From the NCBI RefSeq assembly GCF_014280965.1, contig NZ_JACODZ010000001.1, positions 124,001-188,000 on the forward strand: a stretch of 64,000 bases of DNA, in the 5' to 3' direction. The position numbers and the translations under genes were made by a program. Below the pieces are notes generated by a model. That model saw only the letters and a list, made by a program, of their open reading frames with translations, was not told the origin of the DNA and ran no database searches. Below are positions 1 through 8,000 of this stretch, piece by piece; position 1 is the stretch's first letter, and each line of letters opens with the position of its first letter. This DNA comes from Echinicola salinicaeni (GTDB taxonomy: Bacteria > Bacteroidota > Bacteroidia > Cytophagales > Cyclobacteriaceae).

Positions 1-270
1 GTGGAAAGTCTTGTCTTATGTTAGGAACAAATGGTTTTGAGCCTTGTAAAACGATAGGATATTTTGTGATTATTGGATTAAGTCTGTCGTATTTATCTTC
101 TTACTTTACAATTTATCTGTCAAAAAGTCCTAAAAAAGAGAGCTTTGACTTCGTTTTCAGTCAATATTTCCGATTTTCTTTGAAATATTTATTTGGTGTT
201 CATTTTGATTAAAGTAGATCACGGGGCATGGCTCCATAGATGAATAAGTAATAAAAAGATTAGATATATA
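1..270. other. Intergenic region upstream of clpB
   Basis: I see no supported gene. A 64-codon reading frame starts at 18 on the plus strand and has one hydrophobic stretch, but it has no recognisable family, no ribosome-binding site and no promoter, so I do not call it. The arms GTCAAA and TTTGAC near 120-152 form a weak inverted repeat that could matter for clpB control. No exact TAnnTTTG element was found before clpB. Confidence 0.4.
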
Positions 271-2886
271 ATGGATTTCAAGCAATTTACGATCAAATCA
301 CAAGAAGCTGTTCAAAAGGCAGCAGAGCTGTGTATGGCTGAACAACAGCAAGCCATTGAACCGGCTCATTTGTTAAAGGGTATCCTATCTGAGGATGAGA
401 GTGTGGTGGATTTCGTATTCAAGAAACTAGGCGTAAACCAAAAGATGGTGACTCAGAAATTGGAGGAAATCATCAGTTCCTATCCCAAGGTCAGTGGCCA
501 GCAGCCCTATCTCTCCAATGCAGGTAATCAGGTTTTGGCTAAAGCAAAGGGTTACTTGAAAACTTTTGGAGATGAGTTTGTCGCTATTGAGCATTTGCTT
601 TTGGGGATACTATCTGCAGGGGATAAGACCAGCCAGTTGCTCAAAGACCAAGGGGTGACAGAAAAAGCACTTATTGAAGCGATTAAAGAATTGAGACAAG
701 GAAATAAAGTGACCGATCAAAACGCTGAGGCCAAATACAGGTCTTTGGAGAAGTATTCCAAAAACCTAAATGAACTGGCAAAAAAGGGTAAAATAGACCC
801 AGTAATAGGTAGGGATGAAGAGATCAGGCGTGTGCTTCAGATTTTGGCCAGAAGAACCAAAAACAACCCGATCCTATTGGGAGAACCTGGCGTGGGTAAA
901 ACTGCGATTGTAGAAGGTCTGGCGCAAAGGATTGTTAGTGGAGACGTTCCTGAGAACCTGAAATCAAAGACCCTTATTTCTCTTGATATGGGTTTATTGG
1001 TTGCAGGAGCTAAATATAAGGGTGAGTTTGAGGAGAGGCTCAAGGCTGTCATCAAAGAGGTAACTGATTCAGATGGGCAAATAATCCTTTTTATAGATGA
1101 GATTCATACCCTGATAGGAGCCGGTGGAGGTGGAGAAGGAGCCATGGATGCTGCTAACCTATTGAAGCCAGCCTTGGCAAGAGGAGAGCTGCATGCAATC
1201 GGTGCTACTACTTTGAAAGAGTACCAGAAATATGTGGAGAAGGATAAGGCTTTGGAAAGAAGGTTTCAGGCTGTAATGGTGGATGAGCCAGATACTGCTG
1301 ATGCCATTTCAATCCTAAGGGGTATTAAGGATAAGTATGAGCTGCACCATGGTGTACGTATTAAGGATGATGCTGTAATTTCTGCAGTGGAGTTGTCCCA
1401 ACGTTATATTTCAGATCGTTTCTTGCCGGATAAGGCTATTGACTTGATGGATGAGGCAGCTGCAAAACTAAGGATGGAAATTGATTCTCTTCCTCAAGAA
1501 TTGGATGAGCTGAATCGTAGGATCATGCAATTGGAGATTGAGCGAGAGGCCATCAGAAGGGAAAAAAACAAGGACAAGGAAACTGTATTAAGTAAGGAGA
1601 TTGCTGAGCTTTCTGAAAAAAGGCAATCGGTAAAAGCCAAATGGGAAAGTGAAAAGGCTGTGATCACTGGAATCCGTAGAGAAAAAGAGAATATTGATAA
1701 GTTCAAGCTAGAAGCAGATCAGGCAGAACGTGCCGGGGACTTTGGTAAAGTAGCGGAAATACGCTATGGTAAGATTACGGATAGTGAGAAAAAGCTGGAA
1801 TCCTTTAATCAGCAATTGCATGATATGCAGAAAGGTTCTCCCTTGCTAAAAGAAGAAGTGGATGCTGAGGATGTTGCAGCGGTAGTGGCCAAATGGACAG
1901 GGATTCCATTGTCCAGAATGTTGGAAAGTGAACGTGAGAAACTGCTTCATTTAGAAGATGAATTAAGTAAGAGGATAGCAGGGCAAAAAGAGGCCATTGC
2001 TGCCTTGTCGGATGCTGTAAGAAGAAGCCGTGCAGGACTTCAGGATCCCAAACGTCCCATTGGCTCCTTTATCTTTATGGGGACTACCGGTGTAGGTAAG
2101 ACAGAGCTGGCAAAGGCTCTTGCAGAATATCTCTTCAATGATGAAAATGCCATGGTAAGGATCGATATGTCCGAGTATCAAGAAAGGCATGCGGTAAGTA
2201 GGTTGGTGGGGGCACCTCCAGGCTATGTGGGTTATGATGAAGGAGGGCAGTTGACTGAAGCAGTGAGGAGAAAGCCTTACTCCGTAATCCTTCTAGATGA
2301 GATAGAGAAAGCTCATCCAGATGTATTCAATATATTACTTCAGGTATTGGATGATGGAAGGTTGACCGACAATAAAGGAAGGGTAGCCAATTTCAAGAAC
2401 ACTATTGTTATCATGACCACTAATATTGGATCCACATTGATTCAAGAGCGTTTTACGGGAATTGAGGAATGGAATAAAGATCAGATCATCGAGGATACCA
2501 AAACGGAAGTATTTGAGTTGCTGAAGAAATCCGTAAGGCCTGAATTTTTGAACAGGATTGATGAAACAATCATGTTTGAGCCATTGAATAAGGAAATTAC
2601 CCGCAAAATTGTGGACATCCAGTGGAAGGAAATCCAACAGAGGTTGACTGATGCAGGAATTGAAATAGATGCAACCAGGGAAGTTTTGGATTACTTGGGT
2701 GAAGTTGGTTTTGATCCTCAGTTTGGCGCAAGGCCTTTGAAGAGGACCATGCAGCGAATGGTGCTTAATGAGCTATCCAAGGAAATCCTTAGCGGTTATA
2801 TTAAAAATGATTCTGCTGTTTTGGTTGACTTGGATGCTGACAAGCAGGTTTATTTCAAGAATGTAGAAAACATAGAAATAGAATAA
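271..2886 (+). CDS. clpB: ATP-dependent disaggregase ClpB (Hsp104 family)
   Basis: ClpB is the cytosolic hexameric AAA+ machine that, with DnaK, pulls polypeptides out of aggregates after heat stress. The 871 residues are full length. An N-terminal Clp repeat domain spans about 1-145. The first AAA+ module has Walker [10 protein letters not shown] near 204. A charged coiled-coil middle domain at about 410-520 distinguishes ClpB from ClpA and ClpC. The second module has Walker [10 protein letters not shown] near 603, followed by a ClpB C-terminal domain. ATG at 271 fits the family start. It stands alone, closed by a terminator at 2908. I see no CIRCE or HrcA operator upstream. Identification is secure from the domain order. 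Confidence 0.97.
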   Translation: MDFKQFTIKSQEAVQKAAELCMAEQQQAIEPAHLLKGILSEDESVVDFVFKKLGVNQKMVTQKLEEIISSYPKVSGQQPYLSNAGNQVLAKAKGYLKTFGDEFVAIEHLLLGILSAGDKTSQLLKDQGVTEKALIEAIKELRQGNKVTDQNAEAKYRSLEKYSKNLNELAKKGKIDPVIGRDEEIRRVLQILARRTKNNPILLGEPGVGKTAIVEGLAQRIVSGDVPENLKSKTLISLDMGLLVAGAKYKGEFEERLKAVIKEVTDSDGQIILFIDEIHTLIGAGGGGEGAMDAANLLKPALARGELHAIGATTLKEYQKYVEKDKALERRFQAVMVDEPDTADAISILRGIKDKYELHHGVRIKDDAVISAVELSQRYISDRFLPDKAIDLMDEAAAKLRMEIDSLPQELDELNRRIMQLEIEREAIRREKNKDKETVLSKEIAELSEKRQSVKAKWESEKAVITGIRREKENIDKFKLEADQAERAGDFGKVAEIRYGKITDSEKKLESFNQQLHDMQKGSPLLKEEVDAEDVAAVVAKWTGIPLSRMLESEREKLLHLEDELSKRIAGQKEAIAALSDAVRRSRAGLQDPKRPIGSFIFMGTTGVGKTELAKALAEYLFNDENAMVRIDMSEYQERHAVSRLVGAPPGYVGYDEGGQLTEAVRRKPYSVILLDEIEKAHPDVFNILLQVLDDGRLTDNKGRVANFKNTIVIMTTNIGSTLIQERFTGIEEWNKDQIIEDTKTEVFELLKKSVRPEFLNRIDETIMFEPLNKEITRKIVDIQWKEIQQRLTDAGIEIDATREVLDYLGEVGFDPQFGARPLKRTMQRMVLNELSKEILSGYIKNDSAVLVDLDADKQVYFKNVENIEIE

Positions 2887-2907
2887 GGTGATTGAACATT
2901 TTGTATG

Positions 2908-2940
2908 GCCCAGATGAATTACTTTCGTCTGGGCTTTTTT
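2908..2940 (+). terminator. Rho-independent terminator of clpB
   Basis: GCCCAGA at 2908-2914 pairs with TCTGGGC at 2928-2934 and is followed by six T residues, 22 bases after the clpB stop. Confidence 0.85.
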
Positions 2941-2984
2941 ATAAATGAGAAAGGATGTTTTTTGGTCGATGAGAACATTTATTG

Positions 2985-3022
2985 AAAAAAAAAAACTCCC
3001 CAAGATTGATTCTAGGGGAGTT
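2985..3022 (-). terminator. Terminator of the alpha-glucan operon
   Basis: On the minus strand AACTCCCC (3022-3015) pairs with GGGGAGTT (3001-2994) and runs into a long T tract. It closes the operon ending with the GH57 gene. Confidence 0.85.
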
Positions 3023-3050
3023 GGCTAAGCTATATTAGTTCTTAAAATTT

Positions 3051-4262
3051 CTATTCCTCTATGACCGGTACTTCTTGTTCTTTTTTCAACCTCAGCATAA
3101 AATCGCTTAGGACATTCATATAATTAATAAATGCCTCATAAGGACTTTCGTAAGGGCTGAAATAAGCGTGAATATCTCCATCTGAGAAGAATTTGGTACA
3201 CATATAATAGAAGTGGTCACTGGTCTGAAGATATTTCCAATCTTTTTGGATTATAGGATCCTTGGATTTTTTTACCAAGTGTTCCAGTTCATAAAGCCTG
3301 TCAAATGCTTCATCTTGTAAATCATTACCTAGCCAGGCAGTTAAATCCCTTTCTTCATCTGCCCAGGAAATGGGTACAGGGACATGGATTTTTCCTACTG
3401 GTGGAGCTTCTTTTACCACCTCGGAAGGCGTGGAGAAAGTGAAGTTGGACTGGGAAAGTACCGCTTCAGGCAAATGGCGCATAAATTCAAAAATGCCGCT
3501 TTCTGCCCATTGGTGTTCCCCAAAGGTCTCGTAATCCATAAAAAGATTGATCACTTCTTCCTCTTGTGGGATTTGGTTGATCCAATTAACAAATTTATCA
3601 GTTGTCAAAGGCCAGTCTGCCCAGGCCTTTTCTCCAAAGCGGAAAGCGATATCGTCACTCAGACGGAAGTTTTTAAGCAATACTTTTAACTTTGGCTCAA
3701 TGGCATTGCAATAGACATAGTTGGGGCTTTTCCATCCAAGGATATGTTTGGCGCCTTCTGTCAGGATGGCGTCATAGCCAAGTTCAGCGACCATTTCACC
3801 AATGGTGTCTGAGTAGATCAACTCGGTATTTCTAAAGACTTTTGGTGTGTAACCATTAAAGAGCTTTTTGATTTTGTCCTGTTGCTTGAGGACCATATCA
3901 TGAAATTCCTCCTTGCTTTTCAATGCTGCCAAGGCATGTGCATAAGTTTCGTTGAGGAGCTCGGCATGGCCGGTGGCCACTAGTTTTTGGAAGCTTTCAA
4001 GAACATCAGGAGCATATTCTTCCATCTGGTCCATAAATACGCCAGAAAGGGAGAAGCTTACCTTGAATTTTCCATCATATTTTTGAATAAGTTCCAATAG
4101 GAGTTGGTTCATTGGTAAGTAGCATTTTTCGGCTACTTTTCGCATGATACTTCTATTGGCAAAATCATCCCAGTAATAATGGTCTTCGCCTATATCAAAG
4201 AAGCGATAGGGTTTTAATCTGTACGGTTGGTGTACTTGGAAATAAAAGCAAATGGTTCTCAT
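3051..4262 (-). CDS. Glycoside hydrolase family 57 (alpha-amylase or glucan-branching type)
   Basis: A 403-residue cytosolic GH57 enzyme acting on alpha-1,4-glucans. Family marks are visible: region I HQPYR at 11-15, region III RNTELIYSD with the likely nucleophile Glu147, and region IV FMDYETFGEH with the likely acid Asp243. No signal peptide is present, so it works on internal storage glucan rather than on external starch. Its ATG overlaps the stop of the upstream glycosyltransferase by four bases (ATGA), so the two are translationally coupled. It is last of three genes: debranching enzyme, GT4, GH57. Amylase versus branching activity cannot be read from sequence alone; the neighbourhood fits glycogen turnover. 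Confidence 0.88.
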   Translation of the reverse strand: MRTICFYFQVHQPYRLKPYRFFDIGEDHYYWDDFANRSIMRKVAEKCYLPMNQLLLELIQKYDGKFKVSFSLSGVFMDQMEEYAPDVLESFQKLVATGHAELLNETYAHALAALKSKEEFHDMVLKQQDKIKKLFNGYTPKVFRNTELIYSDTIGEMVAELGYDAILTEGAKHILGWKSPNYVYCNAIEPKLKVLLKNFRLSDDIAFRFGEKAWADWPLTTDKFVNWINQIPQEEEVINLFMDYETFGEHQWAESGIFEFMRHLPEAVLSQSNFTFSTPSEVVKEAPPVGKIHVPVPISWADEERDLTAWLGNDLQDEAFDRLYELEHLVKKSKDPIIQKDWKYLQTSDHFYYMCTKFFSDGDIHAYFSPYESPYEAFINYMNVLSDFMLRLKKEQEVPVIEE

Positions 4263-5548
4263 GGATTGGTAACGGTTAAGGTTTGATCATAAAGGGCGAA
4301 GATTTTTTCAGCAACGTGTTCCCATTTCATTTTTTTGAGTTCTTCGGTGCCGCAACTTCGGAACATATTGGATATTCCTTGGTAATGTAGCAAGGCAAAT
4401 ATGGCATCGGCCATCGCATCAATATCCCAAAAGTCGATCTTAATGGCGTTGTTAAGCACTTCAGCTACTCCTGATTGTTTTGATATAATTACAGGGGTGT
4501 TATGTCTGACAGCTTCTAGGGGTGATATTCCGAATGGTTCGGATACGGATGGCATGACATATACATCGCTTATAGCAAACATTTGGTCCACGTCTTTTCC
4601 TTTTAGGAATCCTGTGAAATGGAATTTGGTGCCTATGCGGAGTTCTGCTACCCTGTCTATCATACGGTTGAGCAAGTCTCCGGATCCTGCCATGACAAAA
4701 CGGACATTGTCGTCCTTCTTAAGTACTTTGTTGGCCGCTTCGATAAAATATTCCGGACCTTTTTGGAAGGTGATTCTTCCTAAGAAGGTGACAATTTTTT
4801 CAGGTACTTTTTTACGTGCGTCACTTTTGATGATGCTGACATCCAAAACGGCATTGTGGATGACTTCCACCTTGCTTTCAGGTATGCCATATTTGGTGAC
4901 GATGGTACGTTTGGTCAGATGGCTTACAGCGATGATTTTATCGGCAGCATCCATTCCTGATTTTTCTATTTCGTAGACCCTTTGGTTGACATTTTCTCCT
5001 GACCGATCAAATTCAGTGGCATGTACGTGGACTACCAGGGGTTTGCCGCTGATTTCCTTTGCTGCAATTCCTGCAGGGAAAGAGAGCCAGTCATGGGCGT
5101 GGATAATGTCATGGTCTTTGTTTTTGGCGATTTGAGCAGCTGTAAGGGCATAGCGTGAAACTTCCATGATCAAGTCTTTGCCATACTTCCCACTAAAGGT
5201 GAATTTATTGGAGAAAATACTTTCATCGACATCCGTTCCGTCATGTAAGGATTTGTCGGTGAACCTGGCGTATTCTTCAGGACCTAAATAGGGTATTAAA
5301 AAAGAGCTGACCTCCAGATAGGTCAGGTTTTTCCATATCTGTTTAAATCGTTTTTCACGATAATCAATCTCTACATCACTTGCGCTGACAAAATTTGCTA
5401 GTGGGTCCTCGTCTCCCCATAACTTGGGAACAACAAATATAATCTCATGATTAAATTTGGACATCCCTTTCAGTAATCCATAGCAGGCGGTGCCGAGTCC
5501 ACCGGAAATATGTGGTGGAAATTCCCATCCAAACATTAATACTTTCAT
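4259..5548 (-). CDS. GT4-family glycosyltransferase (glycogen synthase-like)
   Basis: A 429-residue GT-B fold glycosyltransferase, probably the chain-elongating enzyme of this glucan operon. The N-terminal half has the sugar-nucleotide loop SGGLG at 15-19, as in starch and glycogen synthases. The C-terminal half has the GRITFQKGP segment that opens the donor domain and the retaining-enzyme E-x7-E motif in SEPFGISPLEAV at 336-347 (Glu337, Glu345). It starts 11 bases after the debranching enzyme and overlaps the GH57 gene by four. Family members also include sucrose and trehalose synthases, so the exact acceptor is open, but flanking debranching and GH57 genes argue for an alpha-glucan. Confidence 0.85.
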   Translation of the reverse strand: MKVLMFGWEFPPHISGGLGTACYGLLKGMSKFNHEIIFVVPKLWGDEDPLANFVSASDVEIDYREKRFKQIWKNLTYLEVSSFLIPYLGPEEYARFTDKSLHDGTDVDESIFSNKFTFSGKYGKDLIMEVSRYALTAAQIAKNKDHDIIHAHDWLSFPAGIAAKEISGKPLVVHVHATEFDRSGENVNQRVYEIEKSGMDAADKIIAVSHLTKRTIVTKYGIPESKVEVIHNAVLDVSIIKSDARKKVPEKIVTFLGRITFQKGPEYFIEAANKVLKKDDNVRFVMAGSGDLLNRMIDRVAELRIGTKFHFTGFLKGKDVDQMFAISDVYVMPSVSEPFGISPLEAVRHNTPVIISKQSGVAEVLNNAIKIDFWDIDAMADAIFALLHYQGISNMFRSCGTEELKKMKWEHVAEKIFALYDQTLTVTNP

Positions 5549-5559
5549 AAAAAATAAGT

Positions 5560-7476
5560 TTAGTATTGATTAATTAAATACATGATGCGCAACAGTTCTC
5601 CCACACTCCAGGCTTGAGAGATAGCTCCTTTTGGTCTGTGTGGAGGGTCGCCATCATAAATTTCTGCAATGGTGCCCACTCCATATTGGGACATAGTGTC
5701 GTCAAAACCTTTGATCAGTTTTTTAATCATGTTTTTTCCAGCTTTGCGGTGGATTTTTAAGTATCCTTCCACAAAGTGACCCAATAGCCATGGCCAAACG
5801 GTACCTTGGTGATAAGCATTGTCTCTTTGGTATTGGTTTCCCTGATAATATCCCTTGTAAGAAGGGTCGTTGGGGGCCAATGTCCGCAGTCCACGTGTGG
5901 TCAAAAGATTAAGTTTGATGACCTCTAATACTTCAGCTTTTTGGGTGTCTTCTAATGGGCTGAAAGGTAGTGAAGTGGCAAAAACCATATTGGGTCGGAT
6001 TGACCAATCTTTTGTGCCGTTATTAATTACGTCAGCTAAGTAGCCTTTGTCCTCTAACCAGAATTCGTCTAAAAATGATTGCTTAACCTTTTGGGCCAAA
6101 CTTTCAATTTCCTTGTCTCCTGTTAATTCAAAATAGTAACAAAGTGCGTTATACCAAAGGCTGTTGATCTCTACAGGACAGCCTATTCTAGGGGTGACAG
6201 GTCCGTCTGAGGTGACTGCATCCATCCAGGTGAGGGCTATTCCCTTTTGCCCGCCATAGAGCAGTCCATTATTCTGGACCTTGATATTGAACGCTGTGCC
6301 TTTGATTAGGCCATCTATAATACCCTTTAGTATAGAAAGGTAGTTTTTTGTTATGGTTTCCCTGTCGCCTGTAAATAGCTCATATTGCTGCCAGGCCCAG
6401 AAATACCAAAGAGGCGCATCCAGTGTGTTCATATTGGTGGTGACTCCACTGCCGACATTGGGGAAAAGCGCACCGTCCACGTCTTTGGACATGGTTTTCA
6501 TTACTTCTAAAAAGGTTGTTGTCTCTCCTTGTGTCAAAGTGAGTCCTGGCAAGGCGATAAAGGTGTCACGACCCCACCAGCCAAACCAGGGGTAGCCAGC
6601 AATGACCCTGGTTTCGTTCCCTCTACGGGAGATAAATTGTCCGGCTGAGTTTTTTAAGCAGTTTTCGAAGTTGTCCCTTGGGGTTCTTCGCTTAAGTTCT
6701 CTTTCGAATGCATCTTCCAGCATTGTTGGATCAGCTTCTTCCAGTCCGGCTGAAAAAATTACAGATTCACCCTTTTTAATATTAAACTCAAAGAAACCGG
6801 GAACATAGAGGTCTTCTTTGTATTCGTAACCACGTTCTTTTTCTCTGATATATTCTATATCGTAATACCAATCAGGAGCAGGTACAAATTCATTTTCTTT
6901 GGAGATTTGCAAAGAAAGGGGTGAATAGGCTTCATAGAGTTTGAATTGTACCCCACCGTTTATCTTCAGGTATTTTTTGTTTACATAAGTGTTGGCCTTG
7001 GAGAGTGCATGGTAGCCTCTAAATGCCAAAAAGGGGCTCAGGCGTAAAGTGGTGGGGGAGTGCGCATCCAGAAGTGTGTATTTGATCATCATCCTGTCTG
7101 CTGTAGTGTCCAAGATGATTTCCTTTTGCAAAACTACGCCGCCTACCCGGTAGATTAGATTGGGAATAGGTTCTGAGCTGTAGTCTTCCAGGTATTTATG
7201 TCCTCTGGGTGAGTAGATGCCAGGATACTTGCTGATACCCAAGTTAAAGCTCGCGCCATGTTGAATGACGGTTTCATGGATGGTGGATAGTAGTACATGA
7301 AGCTGACTGTCAATTTGTGGTTGCGGTGCAACCAATAATCCGTGATACTTCCTTGTGTTACATCCGATAATTGTGGTGCTGGTATAGCATCCTGAACGAT
7401 TAGACCTGATGGTCTCTTTTTCTAAAGAATAATTGAGGTTAATTAATTCCGTCTTGTCGAAATGGATGTAGCTCAT
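5560..7476 (-). CDS. Amylo-alpha-1,6-glucosidase (glycogen debranching enzyme, GH133-like)
   Basis: A 638-residue debranching enzyme that hydrolyses alpha-1,6 branch glucose from glycogen. The first 250 residues match the N-terminal beta domain of bacterial and archaeal debranching enzymes (Arg-rich opening, NTRKYHGLLVA near 40-50). The remainder is an alpha/alpha barrel with the conserved blocks YPWFGWWGRDTF at 295-306, TWMDA near 415 and YHQGTVWPWLLG near 557. No signal peptide, so cytosolic. It is first in the three-gene glucan operon. I see no exact TAnnTTTG promoter directly upstream. The operon lacks glgC, so precursor supply must be encoded elsewhere. Confidence 0.92.
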   Translation of the reverse strand: MSYIHFDKTELINLNYSLEKETIRSNRSGCYTSTTIIGCNTRKYHGLLVAPQPQIDSQLHVLLSTIHETVIQHGASFNLGISKYPGIYSPRGHKYLEDYSSEPIPNLIYRVGGVVLQKEIILDTTADRMMIKYTLLDAHSPTTLRLSPFLAFRGYHALSKANTYVNKKYLKINGGVQFKLYEAYSPLSLQISKENEFVPAPDWYYDIEYIREKERGYEYKEDLYVPGFFEFNIKKGESVIFSAGLEEADPTMLEDAFERELKRRTPRDNFENCLKNSAGQFISRRGNETRVIAGYPWFGWWGRDTFIALPGLTLTQGETTTFLEVMKTMSKDVDGALFPNVGSGVTTNMNTLDAPLWYFWAWQQYELFTGDRETITKNYLSILKGIIDGLIKGTAFNIKVQNNGLLYGGQKGIALTWMDAVTSDGPVTPRIGCPVEINSLWYNALCYYFELTGDKEIESLAQKVKQSFLDEFWLEDKGYLADVINNGTKDWSIRPNMVFATSLPFSPLEDTQKAEVLEVIKLNLLTTRGLRTLAPNDPSYKGYYQGNQYQRDNAYHQGTVWPWLLGHFVEGYLKIHRKAGKNMIKKLIKGFDDTMSQYGVGTIAEIYDGDPPHRPKGAISQAWSVGELLRIMYLINQY

Positions 7477-7548
7477 GGAGTGTTGTTTAGTGGTTTTAGT
7501 GGACCCCTCTAAAATACTCCAATAGTGTTAAAAGTAAAAAGTTTGGGC

Positions 7549-7579
7549 AAAAAATAAAGGTCATTATTTAATGACCTTT
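7549..7579 (-). terminator. Terminator after the 49-codon ORF
   Basis: An 11-bp stem on the minus strand (AAAGGTCATTA with TAATGACCTTT, 7579-7556) is followed by T residues at 7554-7549. It sits 7 bases after the stop of the small ORF at 7586 and supports that ORF as a separate transcription unit. Confidence 0.75.
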
Positions 7580-7585
7580 TTAGTT

Positions 7586-7735
7586 TTATCTTATCATAGA
7601 GTTAATATGCTCTTTTTGTATCTCTTCAAAATTTTTCAGAGATTCTTCAAATTTTGCCATATACATCTGAATATTTTTCAGATCTACCGGTTTTACCTTT
7701 GGAAAGGTAGGCGATGGTTTGAATAATGTAAACAT
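7586..7735 (-). CDS. Small protein of 49 residues, unknown function
   Basis: I do not recognise the family. ATG at 7735 opens a 49-codon frame closed by TAA. The product begins MFTLFKPSPTFPKV, goes on with KPVDLKNIQMYMAKF and ends IQKEHINSMIR. The second half is a highly charged, likely helical stretch with Lys, Glu and Asn. There is no signal peptide or membrane segment. A strong terminator begins 7 bases after the stop and a 14-bp inverted repeat lies 17-73 bases upstream, so the frame is bracketed by its own signals. No Shine-Dalgarno is visible, which is usual in this phylum. Evidence is the placement and composition only; comparative conservation would settle it. Confidence 0.55.
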   Translation of the reverse strand: MFTLFKPSPTFPKVKPVDLKNIQMYMAKFEESLKNFEEIQKEHINSMIR

Positions 7736-7751
7736 TGGGGTCAAATTTTGA

Positions 7752-7808
7752 TTATACTAAAATGAGAGACAAATAATATGCCATAATAGTTTCTTCATTT
7801 TAGTGTAA
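7752..7808. repeat. 14-bp inverted repeat upstream of the small ORF
   Basis: TTATACTAAAATGA at 7752-7765 and TCATTTTAGTGTAA at 7795-7808 are reverse complements with one mismatch, separated by 29 bases. It lies between the tRNA-His terminator and the ATG of the 49-codon ORF, so it could be an operator or a leader hairpin for that gene. Confidence 0.6.
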
Positions 7809-7813
7809 AATTA

Positions 7814-7839
7814 AAAACCCCTCAAAAATGAGGGGTTTT
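7814..7839 (-). terminator. Terminator of tRNA-His
   Basis: AAAACCCCTC (7814-7823) and GAGGGGTTTT (7830-7839) form a perfect 10-bp stem with a 6-base loop, directly after the tRNA on the minus strand. Confidence 0.85.
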
Positions 7840-7840
7840 G

Positions 7841-7915
7841 GGTGGAAGATCGGGTTCGAACCGACGACCTCTGGTGCCACAAACCAGCGCTCTAACCAGC
7901 TGAGCTACAACCACC
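7841..7915 (-). tRNA. tRNA-His(GTG)
   Basis: A cloverleaf on the minus strand with D stem GCTC/GAGC, anticodon stem CTGGT/ACCAG around loop TTGTGGC (anticodon GTG) and T arm GTCGG-TTCGAAC-CCGAT. The extra 5' G at 7915 pairs with discriminator C at 7841, the identity element of tRNA-His. CCA is not encoded. The acceptor stem has two adjacent T-T oppositions at pairs 5-68 and 6-67. Confidence 0.93.
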
Positions 7916-7956
7916 GTTTTATATCTTTTAATCAGGTCTTTTCCCTGATTGGATTG

Positions 7957-7987
7957 CAAAGGTAATACACGGTTTTTTGCAAAACAA
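7957..7987 (-). promoter_or_regulatory. Promoter of tRNA-His
   Basis: On the minus strand an exact TACCTTTG (7964-7957) matches the Bacteroidota -7 element TAnnTTTG, with TTG at 7987-7985 and a 20-base spacer. Between promoter and tRNA lies a small hairpin, AATCAGG with CCTGATT (7930-7950), probably removed in 5' processing. Confidence 0.7.
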
Positions 7988-8000
7988 TAGACAGTTAAAA

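Noticed and set aside
18-212. A 64-codon frame before clpB with one hydrophobic segment
   Set aside because: No family, promoter or ribosome-binding site, and the codon use looks like AT-rich filler.
4401-4976. A 191-codon frame opposite the GT4 gene
   Set aside because: It is the antisense shadow of a well-supported glycosyltransferase and has no domain.
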